Shown one piece after another: positions 23,012 through 34,146 of a stretch of DNA of 64,000 nt. The notes beneath the pieces were generated by a model that saw only the letters and a list, made by a program, of their open reading frames with translations, was not told the origin of the DNA and made no database searches. The position numbers and the translations under genes were made by a program. The stretch comes from Agrocybe praecox (lineage: Eukaryota > Basidiomycota > Agaricomycetes > Agaricales > Agrocybaceae). Position 1 is the first letter of the stretch. Every line of letters begins with the position of its first letter. The DNA is taken from the NCBI GenBank assembly GCA_964017145.1, contig OZ024846.1, forward strand, positions 558,001 to 622,000, in the 5' to 3' direction.

Positions 23012-24018
23012 TCAGAAGATAGGTGGTGCATCACTGGTTGCCATACGCCTAATTTCACGCGGTTCCATTATTTGGATCTCCAACGCACGCCTTTGAAACC
23101 TGGTTACATCGGAAATAGGTAATGGAGGGGGAGGCTTTGGCAAATCATTGAGATATTGTACCAATTTGTCTTCGGTGTTTATTGTACCGACCAAATCGAG
23201 AATCTCCCGGATATTTTCGTCAAGGGATTGGTTATACTCAGGAATATTAGAGGCTTTGGATAAATAGAGATCTGCTCGAATCCCATACGATGAGTTGGAT
23301 ATGGATAGAACGATAAAGTCGGATTTGACCTTTCAGCGCATCTTCAAACGCTGCCAATCCTTTTAAAGCCGCAGCACGCCTGATATGAGCTTTTGTTATG
23401 CCAAGTGTAGAGGTAAGCAGCCCAGTTTCCAGTGCCATAGTGGCATATTCCGCTGCTTTTTTGTATCTGAGATCATAAAGAGACAGAGCTCGAGATTTAA
23501 CGAAAGGAAACGTTCTCGGAGCAATATAGAACGCACTCGTTCAACTTCAAATAACATGCAGCCAAATTGTTCATGGCATCGGGCGTTGGGAAGAACTGAA
23601 TTGCACCCCTGTAAGCGATTTCGGCATTTTGAAAGTTGCCTTTGACGAATTCTTCGTTTCCCTGGCACCAGAAAAGGATAACTTGAGTCTAGAAACCATT
23701 CAAATGCAGATAGAGATAAGAAACTCCCACCTTCTCCTTGACCTTCTGTGCAGACTTTAGCATAGCGAATTCAGATACAGCACCACCCTCCATGCGCTCG
23801 CTGCGTTGTTTGAGGGAAAGTAGCGAATGGGGGTGGTTGATGGACTCCATTTCCTTGAAAGTTATAACTTTTTCAAAGAAAACCCTCCATTCCTCCGTTA
23901 TTCCATCAGGAATTTTCATTAGGCTTCGTACAGCCGGACGGTCGCGGTCAATATCCTGCAAGCTTTGCAACATTTCCCGACGTAATTGGTCGCTGGTATA
24001 TCGTGAATCGACAGTCAT
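23012..24018 (-). CDS. TPR-containing protein, paralogue 1
   Basis: Exons start at ATG 24018 (MTVDSRYTSDQLRREM). They join via GTGGGAG...GCCAG (giving EKGNEEFVKGNF), GTGCGT...CTCAG (giving KLNEYKKAAEYATMAL) and a further intron starting GTCAAAT after EDALKG. The last exon ends with stop at 23012. The central region fits TPR helices: GNEEFVKGNFQNAEIAYRGA and NNLAACYLKLNEYKKAAEYA. TPR repeats mediate protein-protein contacts, and the GNExxxxGxF start recalls Hop/TTC4-type co-chaperones. The N-terminal part (MKIPDGITEEWRVFFEKV) and C-terminal part are shared with the paralogue at 46533-47520, so the family is wider than the repeats. No catalytic domain is seen. The heptamer repeat TTGAACG lies in the 5' leader just upstream. 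Confidence 0.7.
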
Positions 24019-24042
24019 TGTAATGGTGAGAAGCGATTGGAG

Positions 24043-24072
24043 GTTGAACGTTGAACGTTGAACGTTGAACGT
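24043..24072. repeat. TTGAACG heptamer repeat
   Basis: Four tandem copies of TTGAACG lie about 25 bp upstream of the start of TPR paralogue 1, within its likely 5' leader or core promoter. Confidence 0.75.
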
Positions 24073-24743
24073 CAAGTGGCTTATCAGTATGATCTAGAAA
24101 GCTTCGTATTTATATTTGCCGCACAAAAGAAAGAGAAGAACAGTCAACGGCTTTTATCGGTCCTTATCGAATGTCCCCAGAAAGATATCCAAAAATAAGC
24201 CCATTGGCAGTGCCTAATGTCAATGTGAAGTATTCCTCTAAAAAGAAAGTGTACAAGGCAGACGGGGGAGGACCTTGTCGTAATGCGCTATATGTTCAAA
24301 ATGGCGCGGTGTTCTTGAAACCATTAGCAATTTGGAAAATTTTCCCCAAAAGAGGCGTCTCCGGAGCTTAGACGTAAGACATCCGCCAGCGAGAAAGAAA
24401 CGTGGCATTTCTCGAGATTCGCTATTGGAAGACAAACACTTCTTCTCTCGTGGTGAAATTCACTTGTAAAGATACTGTCCAGTTGATGCCTATATAAAAG
24501 TATAAATAAATACGGTGTTTGCGTTTAAGACACACTTAAGAACAGTTATATTTTTGTCGGGATTGCGCAGTAGAAGTCCGCTACTCCAGAAAAGTTGGTG
24601 GGCTGCTCTTCTTCGCTGTGATATTTGTGCTTCGTTCACTGCAGGTACAGAGAACCACACGAGTGAGCCAAGGTTGGCTGTAAAAAAAGCATGTTCAATG
24701 ATCCACAGAAAACAATGGTCCGAAGTAAAGCCAGCAATACAGA
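24073..24743. other. Intergenic
   Basis: Promoter side of the TPR gene and 3' side of PGS1. No convincing coding segment. Confidence 0.5.
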
Positions 24744-26605
24744 TTAGAGCATTCCTTTGACCAGACGAACGATGAGTTTTGTGGTCCATCGTACATGCCG
24801 ATCTTTGCCCTTCCATTCTGACGTATTTGATCTGATATTGGAGATTTCGCTTGCCAGATCCTGGCGGAGGGCAAGCAATTCCAAGTTGGAGCCCGACTCC
24901 TTTACAGGGTCGCCATCAGAATTGTCAGCAGGAGGTTCCGAGGGAATAACCATAAGGAACGAGAGTTCGGTATCGATATGTGCAGACCGCGAATTCAAGT
25001 TCGTCGAACCGAAAAGGGTCAGGACTGGAGGGCTCGACGAATTTGGAGAAACCCACACGCCTGAACATATCAGATCGAAGTCTAAACGGCTAAATATACA
25101 AATACACACCTTTCGCATGATATGTCCATCCTGGTTTTTCCCATTCAGTCAAAGAGATGCCTTCCGAAGAGAGTCTGCCAGCCTGTGCCACAGCATTCAT
25201 GAAACGTTTCTCGTAAAGGGTGTAACCTTCGGGAATTCTTCCTGAAATGCCTTTCGAGCCATAGAAACCGTTCGCCTGCATAATCATTCCTCATTAAGGA
25301 AGAGATGTAAATGTCGATGATGCATACCTTAGGACTAGCCACGACGATCTGACACCGGAGATTGAGGGCCTTCAGGACAAGGTCTTGATATGGAGTGTAT
25401 AGACTGAAATATCCACTTGTCAGGTCCATCAAGGGTCGTCCACTGAGGTGGCGAAACAAGAGCTTGAAAAGGGATTCTTCTTCTCTGATATTGAATTGAC
25501 CTCCTTGAATGATGGGGGCGACAAGGACAGCGGAAGAATTGGCTGTGACTTGTGTTGATTGCTCTATATGGCGTTTTTGGAATGAAGAGAAAGCGGACTC
25601 CGCCATTCTGTTGAAATGGTGCGGATGGGTATTTGTATTAGGCCAATGAAGTGCATATCCTTCTTTGGAATAACTATGGGTATTCGGCGGCTGAGCAAGC
25701 CCTGGTAGCAATTTGTAAGAAAAATTCGTGACTGTTTGCATGAAGTCATAACAGTACTGCGCGACGGTCGTTTGCTTCGAGAAGTGGATGTAGCGATCTT
25801 GACGGTCCGTAAAATATGATTTGTTCAAGTTTGCACTTTTAAGCCGCTGTAAGGTCTCGTTTCCTCGAAAATATAGAAATGAAGGCTCACCCGCTTATCA
25901 TAACGTCGTCGTCTGCCCCATAAATCTTCGCATGCCACGTCCCCCACCCTTCATTGAATCTTGGAGGAATTATTTTCGCAAGGATGCCACGGAGGCTTGG
26001 ACTTCGGAACATAGAAACATTGACGCGTGACGGGTGTTCCAGTAATAGAGGAAGTAAAAGTTTTGCAGTCGAATCGCGTCCAGGACGCGTCGATCGATTC
26101 AAGTCCAACAGTAAATCGAGCTTGAGGTCTGGCTTTTCCCGTAGCCGACGCGACAAAGCATTTATCTGGAAAATATAATGACAAAATGCCCTCGTTATCG
26201 TAAATATAGAACGCACCAATTCGCTCTCATCTGAACCAATGTATAACGAAGAGAGAAATATTCTTCGTTCGGCACTATTAATCATATCCTATGAACTGTT
26301 TGTCAGGCTTCGAGTAGAATATCCGGGACACATACCAATAACAAACTATAAAACTGCGCTGGTTCTCTCAGAACCCGGATCGAAGACGCAGGAACTTGGA
26401 AAACTGGTTGAACTTTAGCCAGTTCCGAGGTAAAATCGCGTATTGAGTGGTCTATTTGAATTGTGGATATCCATCTTCGTTTGGTATAAAGCGCGATGGA
26501 AGTTTTGCTGAAATTTGGCGGCAACAGTCTTCGCCACATTGGAGCGACCCACGACGTTTTCAATATATGATGCAAACTACTCCGACCTAGCCGGATGTTT
26601 AGCAT
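24744..26605 (-). CDS. PGS1: CDP-diacylglycerol-glycerol-3-phosphate 3-phosphatidyltransferase (PGP synthase)
   Basis: Makes phosphatidylglycerol phosphate, the first committed step to cardiolipin, in mitochondria. The start ATG at 26605 opens an Arg-rich presequence (MLNIRLGRSSLHHILKTSW...RRWISTI). The hallmark FYSLLLDMINSAERRIFLSS follows after an intron. The two phospholipase-D-type half sites are both present: WHAKIYGADDDVMISGANLN (HxK followed by D) and, across an intron, YHAKGVW...LTLFGSTNLNSRS. Between them lie FNIREEESLFKLLFRHLSGR, SGYFSLY and IVVASPKANGFYGSKGISGR, all typical of eukaryotic PGS1. Splices used are GTATGT...CATAG, GTGCGT...TCCAG, GTGAGC...AAAAG, then two introns near 25280-25330 and 25035-25110. 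The C-terminus ends VRLVKGML. Length and motif order match the family, and the gene appears intact. Confidence 0.92.
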
Positions 26606-27944
26606 AAGCTCTAAAAACAAGCAGATATTGCATCACGTTACTTTCGGCCATCGCGCGACGCGTAGCAATTGAGTGCACGCAACGTCTGATAATACCCTCA
26701 TCTGCATTATAATGCGATAAAGTGGTGTTTGAGCTTCATATAGTAGTGGTTACGTTTTTCCGTCTCTATCACTATTTTTTCCTGTAGTATTGCCCTCATA
26801 TGGTTTTAATGTAATTGGCATTACAAAATGATTATGGGAAAAAATAACGGGTTAATTGACAATATATCTATATATATGCCTGTATGCTGCGTAAATCCTC
26901 GCATGAAATTGTGGTGAAGCCCTGTACATGAGGTCGATGATTCTATCCGAGGTATTAAAACTGCATTACGTTGGCTTTACATGTCACTTCGCGCCCTCCT
27001 TCTGGCCAATATCGGCATGGAAGGACATACTTATGTCCATGCTGATATATGATACCCCACAAGCACATGATACCTTTTGGAGATTCTCCAACGCCACCTC
27101 CATCAAAATTTCCCATCACGGGCTTCGGAGGACTTAGTCTAGGTAAATCTAAGCGCCTAAGTAGTAGATTCGCGGGAAGCCGCTTCATTCCAACACCGGT
27201 TCATTAACGTACGTACGTACTTATTCGAGTTCCTGATCACGGAAATATCCGGTATGTATTTAAGTTCTGTGTATGTACTCCAAAACTAAATAATTGCGTT
27301 AAACAAGGCAAAAAGGACACACCATGCCTACATCGAGTTTCAGATTCGATTTGATGCTACGACAGCACACACAATCTTATTTTCAGGAATTAGTTTCGAT
27401 AACCTTCACTCAATAATGCCTTTTTCATGTTTGATTGCGGCCCTATCTCCTCACAGCGTAATAGTAGGGCATGTATCCAATATTAAACTCTGTCAGACAC
27501 TCATAATTTCTTGCGTTGTCCCGAATCATTATACGTGCTATTCTTCACTCCTTATGTTACATCCCTGTACGGCTATTTAAGCTCTATCAAGTAATGATTA
27601 CTTGTTGGATTTTACTCGCTACGCTGGTAATCGGTCCCCGTTAGTTACTTATGTAAAAAATTTGCTCGTTTGCCACGAATATTACCCGCCCCCGTTTATT
27701 TTAACATTACCTATACTCGTTAATTGCATTAATTGTTTCTGCACATTATTTAACAAGATATAGTATACTCGGTAACAAATGGCTGCGAATTTCTACATTA
27801 AATGAGCTATAATACCAGATGCATAATTTCAAACAGATTAAACGACGACTATACTAGTACAATATACGACATATTGGATAATCAAAAGTCCGTTACAGCA
27901 CCAACTCTATCACAGAAACGACGACAACACAGTATCGCATTAAT
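26606..27944. other. Gene-free, AT-rich
   Basis: No coding signal on either strand. A GTAC-type tandem (ACGTACGTACGTAC, 27208-27222) is the only repeat I noticed. The first part is the PGS1 promoter. Confidence 0.5.
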
Positions 27945-28526
27945 TCACATAAAGCCCGTTCGTCCCCACCACCGTACACACCTCCGAGAACTCCATGCAA
28001 GGGCAATAAATATACCCAAAGATCCAAACATGACAACCAGAAACACGACCGGTCCAAGTGCACCCGCGATCGCTATCATGAATTGGTCGTGAAGATCGGT
28101 TCTTCCACGCACATAAGCGCCGATAATAGAAGCTACGGCGCTATACACCGTCTCTTTTAATATAATGGAGGACCCTGCCGAAATAGTTCCCAAGCTCGAT
28201 GGATCCTCTGAGATTTTATTCCGTCGTAAGAGTATCAATAGAAGATAGAACGCCGCGAGTCCTGTTCCTCCTAGGGCCCCGATCGCTGCAAACTCGGAAG
28301 TCGAGGAATTTTCTGGCAGCGACGTTGGACCTGATACCCAGAGGATGAGGTGACCGCCTAAAATTTGGAATAAACAGTATTTCACTGGTGATAATGAGGC
28401 CTCTACAATAGAGAAGAGATTGTTTTGGAGATTGACATTGAACTGAAATGTTTGTCGATATGTGAGTAAGTACCGAGATTAGCAGACTGAAGTCATTCTC
28501 ACCTGAAATGTGTTTATCATTGCCAT
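27945..28526 (-). CDS. Small orphan membrane protein
   Basis: Exon 1 (28526-28503) encodes MAMINTFQ; an intron GTGAGA...TTTCAG leads into exon 2 (28442-27945), giving 173 residues in frame. Hydrophobic segments include FQILGGHLILWVS, FAAIGALGGTGLAAFYLLLI and IAIAGALGPVVFLVVMFGSL, so three to four membrane spans are likely, ending in a basic Arg/Trp tail (SSRRCVRWWGRTGFM). I do not recognise the family. The clean splice and the absence of breaks support a real gene. Confidence 0.6.
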
Positions 28527-30093
28527 TGTGTTTTCAAAATCTATAAACAGCTTGTTTGTCGAACTTCTTCAAAAGTGTTCACTTGTCCGTGAGCTATAAA
28601 TGTGGAAAACGAATGAGTTAGGTCGCTTTTACTGGATCGGCTATTTATACTGGGGACGAAGCTCAGTGACTCAGAAATATCATGGAAGAAAGTGCGCCGA
28701 GATATCATTACGCACATTACAGTCATGTATCACCAAACATACCCTCCGATCGGAGATGACGATATATCTCGGAATAACGAGCGTTGGTTTACCCTATAGA
28801 CAGAATAATAAATGAGATTTGGTAGAGATTAAGTTTGGCGTCACATTGGGGGACCAGCGGTGGAGCATACGATCTTATCCGATTATTTGGTGAGTGCTCT
28901 AAGAACCATGGGGCGATGGTAGCGGCAGAAAGACCACCCGCGGCCAGGTATGACTTGCTTTGTGTGTTCCACCGAAGGTTTGCGCCCAACCTTTGGACAT
29001 AAAGAGTTACCTGGATTCGCAGATAAATAAAAAGCTATACATGGCACCTAGACCATTGTGAATACGTAGCCTTATCAACATGATGTCGAAGTAAAGGAGT
29101 CCAAAGAAGCTCACATTAACATAAGACGTCATGTATCAGGAGTCAATATTTCAATACTAGGTCCCTTTTGCGGAAGTAGCATCAGACCTGCTGGATACTG
29201 TAATCATTGTCTAGTCACCGGCAACCTGAAAATCCTTTACCTACTTTCAACGGTCATAACCGTTTGAATGAAATGTCGAAGTCGATATTCCAACTCCATA
29301 TGTTCCGCATAAAAATGAAGGCCTTGACAAAGAAACTATTACTCTGTTACTTGGGTATGTCAGCTTGAACTTTGTTGAGCAGGATGGTTAAGTATAGCCT
29401 ATAGAACTTGCACATTCCCGTCGGTCATGGACCCTGTGGCAAAAAATATCTATTGCCTCCTGCTCGAGGCGGAATACGGAACTTGAATTCGACCATGATC
29501 TGGGCTCGATGCTGTTCAAAACGAATCTACCCCGATGAATAGTGCAATCCAATTGAATTGGTTTTGTACACCACAGAAGCATACAAAAAACCATCAACGT
29601 AATGGTGGCATCCTATACAAGCTTCGTATGTAAGTATCGCGGGAAGGCGACGATTCGTCGGGACACGGGCACACCGTAAAGCCAGGCCGTCACAATCACC
29701 AATGTACCGCTTTCTCTCGCACAAAAGCGCAGAAAAGAGCATTATTGAATGCTGGAAATGCGACCAGCGCCCTTCGAACCAGGAGCCTAGTCACAAGGTT
29801 ACCGTTGGTCACCGAAGGTTTTTAATAATAATCGCCATTCTGACAATTCGCCGATAAATTCATCCGCAGCAGATAAGGGTAAGGCTTGAATTATGGGTGC
29901 TTCATCGTTACTTACACCACACACCACAATGACAAAAGCCAGCTACAAATGACGTTGTTGATTCTCGAAAAATCTCGAAATTCAAAGTACTGGGGACGTA
30001 TGTTGTGATTCTCTGGTAAGGAGATAAAATAAGCATACTTTGTACAGAGAGAACCCACCGAGGACTTACATTATTCCTCGGGCAAAGGGTCCT
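28527..30093. other. No recognisable gene
   Basis: A minus-strand stretch near 29125-29010 encodes a hydrophobic run (VSFFGLLYFDIMLIRL) followed by a donor-like GTAACT, and another at 28989-28800 has a short frame. These could be remains of a membrane-protein gene but I cannot assemble one. The rest is unassigned. Confidence 0.35.
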
Positions 30094-31098
30094 TCACAGA
30101 TTTGTTGCCTGCTGACGTCGTTTTTCGGCGGCGGCTTTTGCTTCGCTCAGAGGTTTACTCCAGCGCGCTGGCGGTGCATCCCAGATCCCGAACTCTTTCT
30201 TCATTTCCTCGACGTTCTCTGACCACCTTTTTTCCCAATAAACCGTAATCAGACTCTGTGCACTTCCACCACATTTCAAGGCCCAGGGTACATATTCTGA
30301 GAACAGGCGGGTGCGTTTTTGAGGGGTCAGGCGCAACGGACCAAAGAGAGCAGATAATGCCGTCATAGGCAGACCAAGGTTGGCGAATTCAAAGTACTTC
30401 AGCGCAATTTCATATTCAACGCTGACGGGCATATTTGTGATACAATGATAGAAGTCGTGGCATTCGCGGTAGCGTTGCATAACATAGGCGAGTTCTGGAT
30501 CGTCGATATAGTGGACCTAGGCCATGTGAATTGGAAAAGCCTTGTAAAGATGGGAACAGACGTACGGGCTCCCGAGTATCAGGGGTTACACCGCAGCGCT
30601 CTATCCACGTTACATATGCTCGTCCAAAGCTTCCCTCTGGGTAGTGCGCCAGTTCATTCATATCGATTGTCGAGGAATTAACGCGTGGTCTTTCCTTCAA
30701 AATTCTTCGACCTTCAGGACTTTCAAGCATGCGGTCTCTCAAGCGAGGGAGGCTTGGGCCTGCCGTTGTTTCTCCCAGAGCTGCAACCATATCTTTAAAA
30801 ATGGCAAGGTGTCAATGGATAGCTTAAACCAGTCAGAGCAGCACTCACCTCCTCTGCGAGGATCTGCCAACGACATGAAGGCCGAACCTGCAGCAAGAAA
30901 CGCGTTTTCAAACCAGTTGAGTGGGATATGGCCTTCATATGCTGGTTTTGTGCTAACATCACGAGATTCAGATGCAGGTTTTATTTCTCCAAGGGTCCTC
31001 CGCCGCTGTACCAGTACAAGATTTGGGGCCCCCAGAAAGGTTCTGCCGAGAGATGTCTTCATAGGAGATAGACCCACCCTTGAAGTACTTTGGAGCAT
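30094..31098 (-). CDS. COQ4: Ubiquinone biosynthesis protein COQ4
   Basis: COQ4 is a mitochondrial inner-membrane-associated scaffold of the coenzyme Q synthesis complex, recently linked to oxidative decarboxylation of the quinone ring. Three exons (31098-30849, 30792-30566, 30516-30094) give about 299 residues in frame, via GTGAGT...AAAG and GTACGT...CTAG. Family markers include ADPRRGDMVAALGETT across the first junction, VHYIDDPELAYVMQRYRECH across the second, and the metal motif HDFYH followed by a Glu at PVSVE. Next come KYFEFANLGLPMTALSALFG and an end rich in Ala/Arg. The Arg-rich N-terminus (RRRTLGE) suits mitochondrial import. The start could instead be the ATG at 31062. Divergently arranged with the zinc-protein gene at 31623. 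Confidence 0.93.
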
Positions 31099-31622
31099 GT
31101 TTCCAGATTGTTCCTTGACCGGCAGCGTAAATATGAACGAGTTGAAAGATGAAGCACGGAAATTGCGGAAATTGAAGGGAACGGCCCTCACCTCGGGCAG
31201 TAACGCGACACGTCACACTAAACGTGGGTGTGTCACGCAATTACCGACGCGCGTCGCGCCGTCTGATTCCTTTCTAGTCCACCATGGCACCAACACTGAA
31301 GCACGAAATTCGACGTTCCATTCCTCTTACCCACAACTTCTGCTCTTAATATTTGGGTTACACAGGTTTTGCATGAGGGTCACTTGCCTCGTGCAATATA
31401 CAATGCGACAGGTGCAGGTCCCTGTTTCCGGGTAGCACATCAATCAATGCACAATTGCGCAGGCTGACTATCGATCCGGATGTGCATCTGGCCACGATTG
31501 GTGGGTGGCCTCTATGGATGTCAATGCCACACATACATCCTCTGGACGTATATAAACCAAAAAAAAATTGTTCGGGCTAGGTTTCAGTACTCACCCTCAG
31601 TCGAATTTTGAACTTCCTGGCA
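31099..31622. promoter_or_regulatory. Divergent promoter region, COQ4 / C2H2-like gene
   Basis: A 524-bp gap between divergent starts. It must hold both promoters. I see no clear shared element. The in-frame plus-strand word for HHGT near 31283 looks like a transferase motif but has no supporting context. Confidence 0.45.
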
Positions 31623-32459
31623 ATGGAAACGCGCACCATTCGATCTCGCAAGTTCAAAGACGTTTTGCCGTCCATACAAAACTCTGCGCCATACCATACT
31701 CGCCCTTCGTTCATCGATGAAAATCCCACATACAAGCGGTTCGGCACATATTTCACCCTCGACGCTAATTTGCCGAAGAAGGAAGTCAATGTCGTTTTGG
31801 GAAGCGGAAGTGCGAGCGAGGCAAGCAGCTCTAGTAGCTTAAGCACGCCTGCTGAAGAAATAGTCAAGACGTACCGCGCTCGTAGTGCTGTCCAACTGCA
31901 AACTTTTGACGTAGAGGCGTCTCTTAACAACGATCTTCCAGTGAAAGAGTTGCAACCCCGATTCCGTCAATCTCGGTACGATGCATTGTGCGATAAAGTA
32001 GGCGGAAGCACATATCATATTCCACAAGGTCACTGATTTATGTACGACTTGTACTTGCAGATGAAGGAGGCCGAGAGATTTCTAGGAGAGCAACCTCGCG
32101 GGGCTAACGGAAGAATTACCTGTCCGCGCACTGGATGCAAGGATACTTTACCCACCGTAGAGGCTCTGGCATGTCATCTTCACATACATGACCTGGAGCC
32201 ACAAGATTCGTACGTCAAATGTGCAGGAAACCTCCTTGAAACTATGCCTGACTGGATAAACCGTTAGCCTCATTTTCTGCTCGCGCTGTAACACAGCCTA
32301 CAAAAACGAGGAACCCGGCTTGAATAAACACAAGTGCCGCCGATCAGCCTCATCTAGGCTCCCATTCAAAGGTGAGTGTTAATTGATATTTCAAAGTTTG
32401 GCGTCTCACAATTCGCAATAGATCGTTTCCAAAAGTTGTTCCTCAAATGGCAGTTCTAG
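31623..32459 (+). CDS. C2H2-like zinc-binding protein
   Basis: Four exons (31623-31997, 32061-32209, 32268-32371, 32422-32459) join in frame to 221 residues; introns are GTAGGC...TGCAG, GTACGT...GTTAG and GTGAGT...AATAG. The N-terminal half starts METRTIRSRKFKDVLPSIQN and is otherwise unrecognised, with a Ser-rich stretch. The C-terminal half has CPRTGCKDTLPTVEALACHL then HIH, a C2H2-like finger. After a splice comes FCSRCNTAYKNEEPGLNKHK followed by C, a second CxxC...H...C unit that appears only in the spliced form and so supports the model. Zinc and nucleic-acid or protein binding are inferred. It borders the ADP-ribosyltransferase cluster but shares no sequence with it. Confidence 0.65.
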
Positions 32460-32655
32460 TCTATGGAAACGATTCAAAAGCTTCGACTTAACATATTCGT
32501 TATTATATTCTCGTTCAATCCTTATTTATGAAAGTACTGTGTTTAATACTTACCACCTTCTGCTATAACATTATGGCACATACAACAAAACGAAGGAAGT
32601 CATATTCGCTCTGCCTCTCGCAACAATGTAATACCATACAATAAAACGACTTCAA

Positions 32656-33797
32656 TCACTCCGTTTCCACTTCATACGACTTACTCATCGATACCTCCCT
32701 ACAATCCTTCGAACAAAAGTAATCCGTCTCGCCCTGTGGCATCGTCAAACACATGATACAAGCAGGCCTCAACCCAGAGACGACCGCCTCCCTGAATTGA
32801 GAGTCAAACAGTCAGGATACAGTATGGGAAACTATCACATTCAAACTTACTCGCGACACCTCATCGAGCAATAATCGCTCGCTTTCATGCCTTTCGCGTT
32901 AAAGTGGACAGGCTTCCCGCAGCCAGGGATAAGGCACTCAGTATCATCGGAAGCTTGTTGATCCCCGGTGCTGTTGGCACTGCTAGTCATAATATGAAAT
33001 TGTGGTTGAGCGCCTGCAAGGGGAATCGAAGGGGCCAAGTTGAACACTGCACCATTGGCTGCTGGGCCCTGGTTCTGGTTCTGAGCCGCGTTCTGCATTT
33101 GCAGCTGGGCTTGCATCGTCGGGTCGAGGAATGGGTTGTTTACGTTCAAGTGTGGAGGTATGACCTGCGTTTGGACTTGAGATACTGGGTAGGATGGATT
33201 CATGATGCCGGGTTGAGGAACTTGCGCTGTGTTGTTATTCGTTTGAGGGTTGAGCAGAGCTTGAACTTGTGGAATGTGCTGTGCGACGAGTTCTGGATAA
33301 GACAATAAATCATTTAAATCAAGCTCAAACGCGAATAAGGAGGTATAACATACTCGCTAGTTGGATCGGATCGAACGCTGGTGCGGGTTGCTGTTGCTTG
33401 GCTCCCTTAGGTTGGGCGACTCCGGCGGCATTCGCGCTGCGTGGTTTAGCGGCAGTACCGTTGGCATTAGCCAAAGCAGCGCAGTTCTTGCCACAGTATT
33501 CAAAATTCTGGAATTTAGGCTTCTTGTGGCATTGCTTAGAGATCGTAAAAATTAGTAGGCCAATGGATGAAAAGCATGAACAGCCATCTCACGTTGCAAA
33601 GCGTAGCAGCTTGTCCGGCACAGGTCTTCGAGCAGTAAAGATGGTTAGAAAACTTGGGCTTCTGGTGACAATACTGCGTAGCAGTCGTCAGTGTGGATGG
33701 TCGAAGAATCGAAGAAAGTCATCAAACGCACATCGCACAACTGGGGTACTTGAGCTTGAGCCTGGTTAGTAGGTACAGTCACAGCTGCGGTTGCCAT
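32656..33797 (-). CDS. Zinc-array protein, stand-alone paralogue of the transferase N-terminus
   Basis: Exons join to a protein of roughly 300 residues starting MATAAVTVPTNQAQAQVPQL. Four Cys clusters are visible. The first two are CDYCHQKPKFSNHLYCSKTC and CNQCHKKPKFQNFEYCGKNC, each created or completed by splicing. After an Asn/Gln/Pro-rich linker come CLIPGCGKPVHFNAKGMKAS then DYCSMRC, and finally CIMCLTMPQGETDYFCSKDC. The full-length transferase gene at 39279-41092 has the same four in the same order (CxxC-RPKYF/RPKHF, CQAPGCTNPPH...DYCS, CLMCLQEPK...HFCSQTC) before its catalytic domain. This protein stops at that point, with an acidic tail (SKSYEVETE). It may be a zinc-dependent binder, adaptor or competitor of the transferases. 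The introns are clean and the gene appears intact. Confidence 0.7.
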
Positions 33798-34146
33798 ATC
33801 TTGAGTAGATTGCCAATGACAGTGGTATAGGGTAAGGGATGAATAGATAGACCAGTTGTTATATGTTTGACGTCGCAGAGCATACTGTATCCTCGAGGAT
33901 GGCGCCTGTTGAACGTGCGTTTCTGGAACACGATGATAGTGGACGCATCATAACGAAAACACGAGCTAGAATCAATCATCAAATCATGCAATCGCAGAGA
34001 TAGAGGGTGGAGAATTAATAAGAACACGTGTTGAAAAGCTGTACATAGAACAAGAAGACGACACAAGACCACAGAGGAAAATGAGGCTACTATCGATGAG
34101 AATGAACGTATGCCACAATCACGAGAAGGGGAAGCATCGCGATCAT

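Noticed and set aside
29760..29800. TTCGAA-containing stretch considered as a tRNA T-arm
   Set aside because: No matching acceptor, D or anticodon stems could be folded around it; the same holds for 4905 and 62033.
31270..31435. Plus-strand HHGT word suggesting another transferase fragment
   Set aside because: No Tyr motif, NAD-fold context or splice-consistent continuation; it lies in the COQ4 upstream region and is probably chance.
30644..31435. 263-codon plus-strand frame
   Set aside because: It is antisense to COQ4 exons that splice in frame and carry all family motifs.
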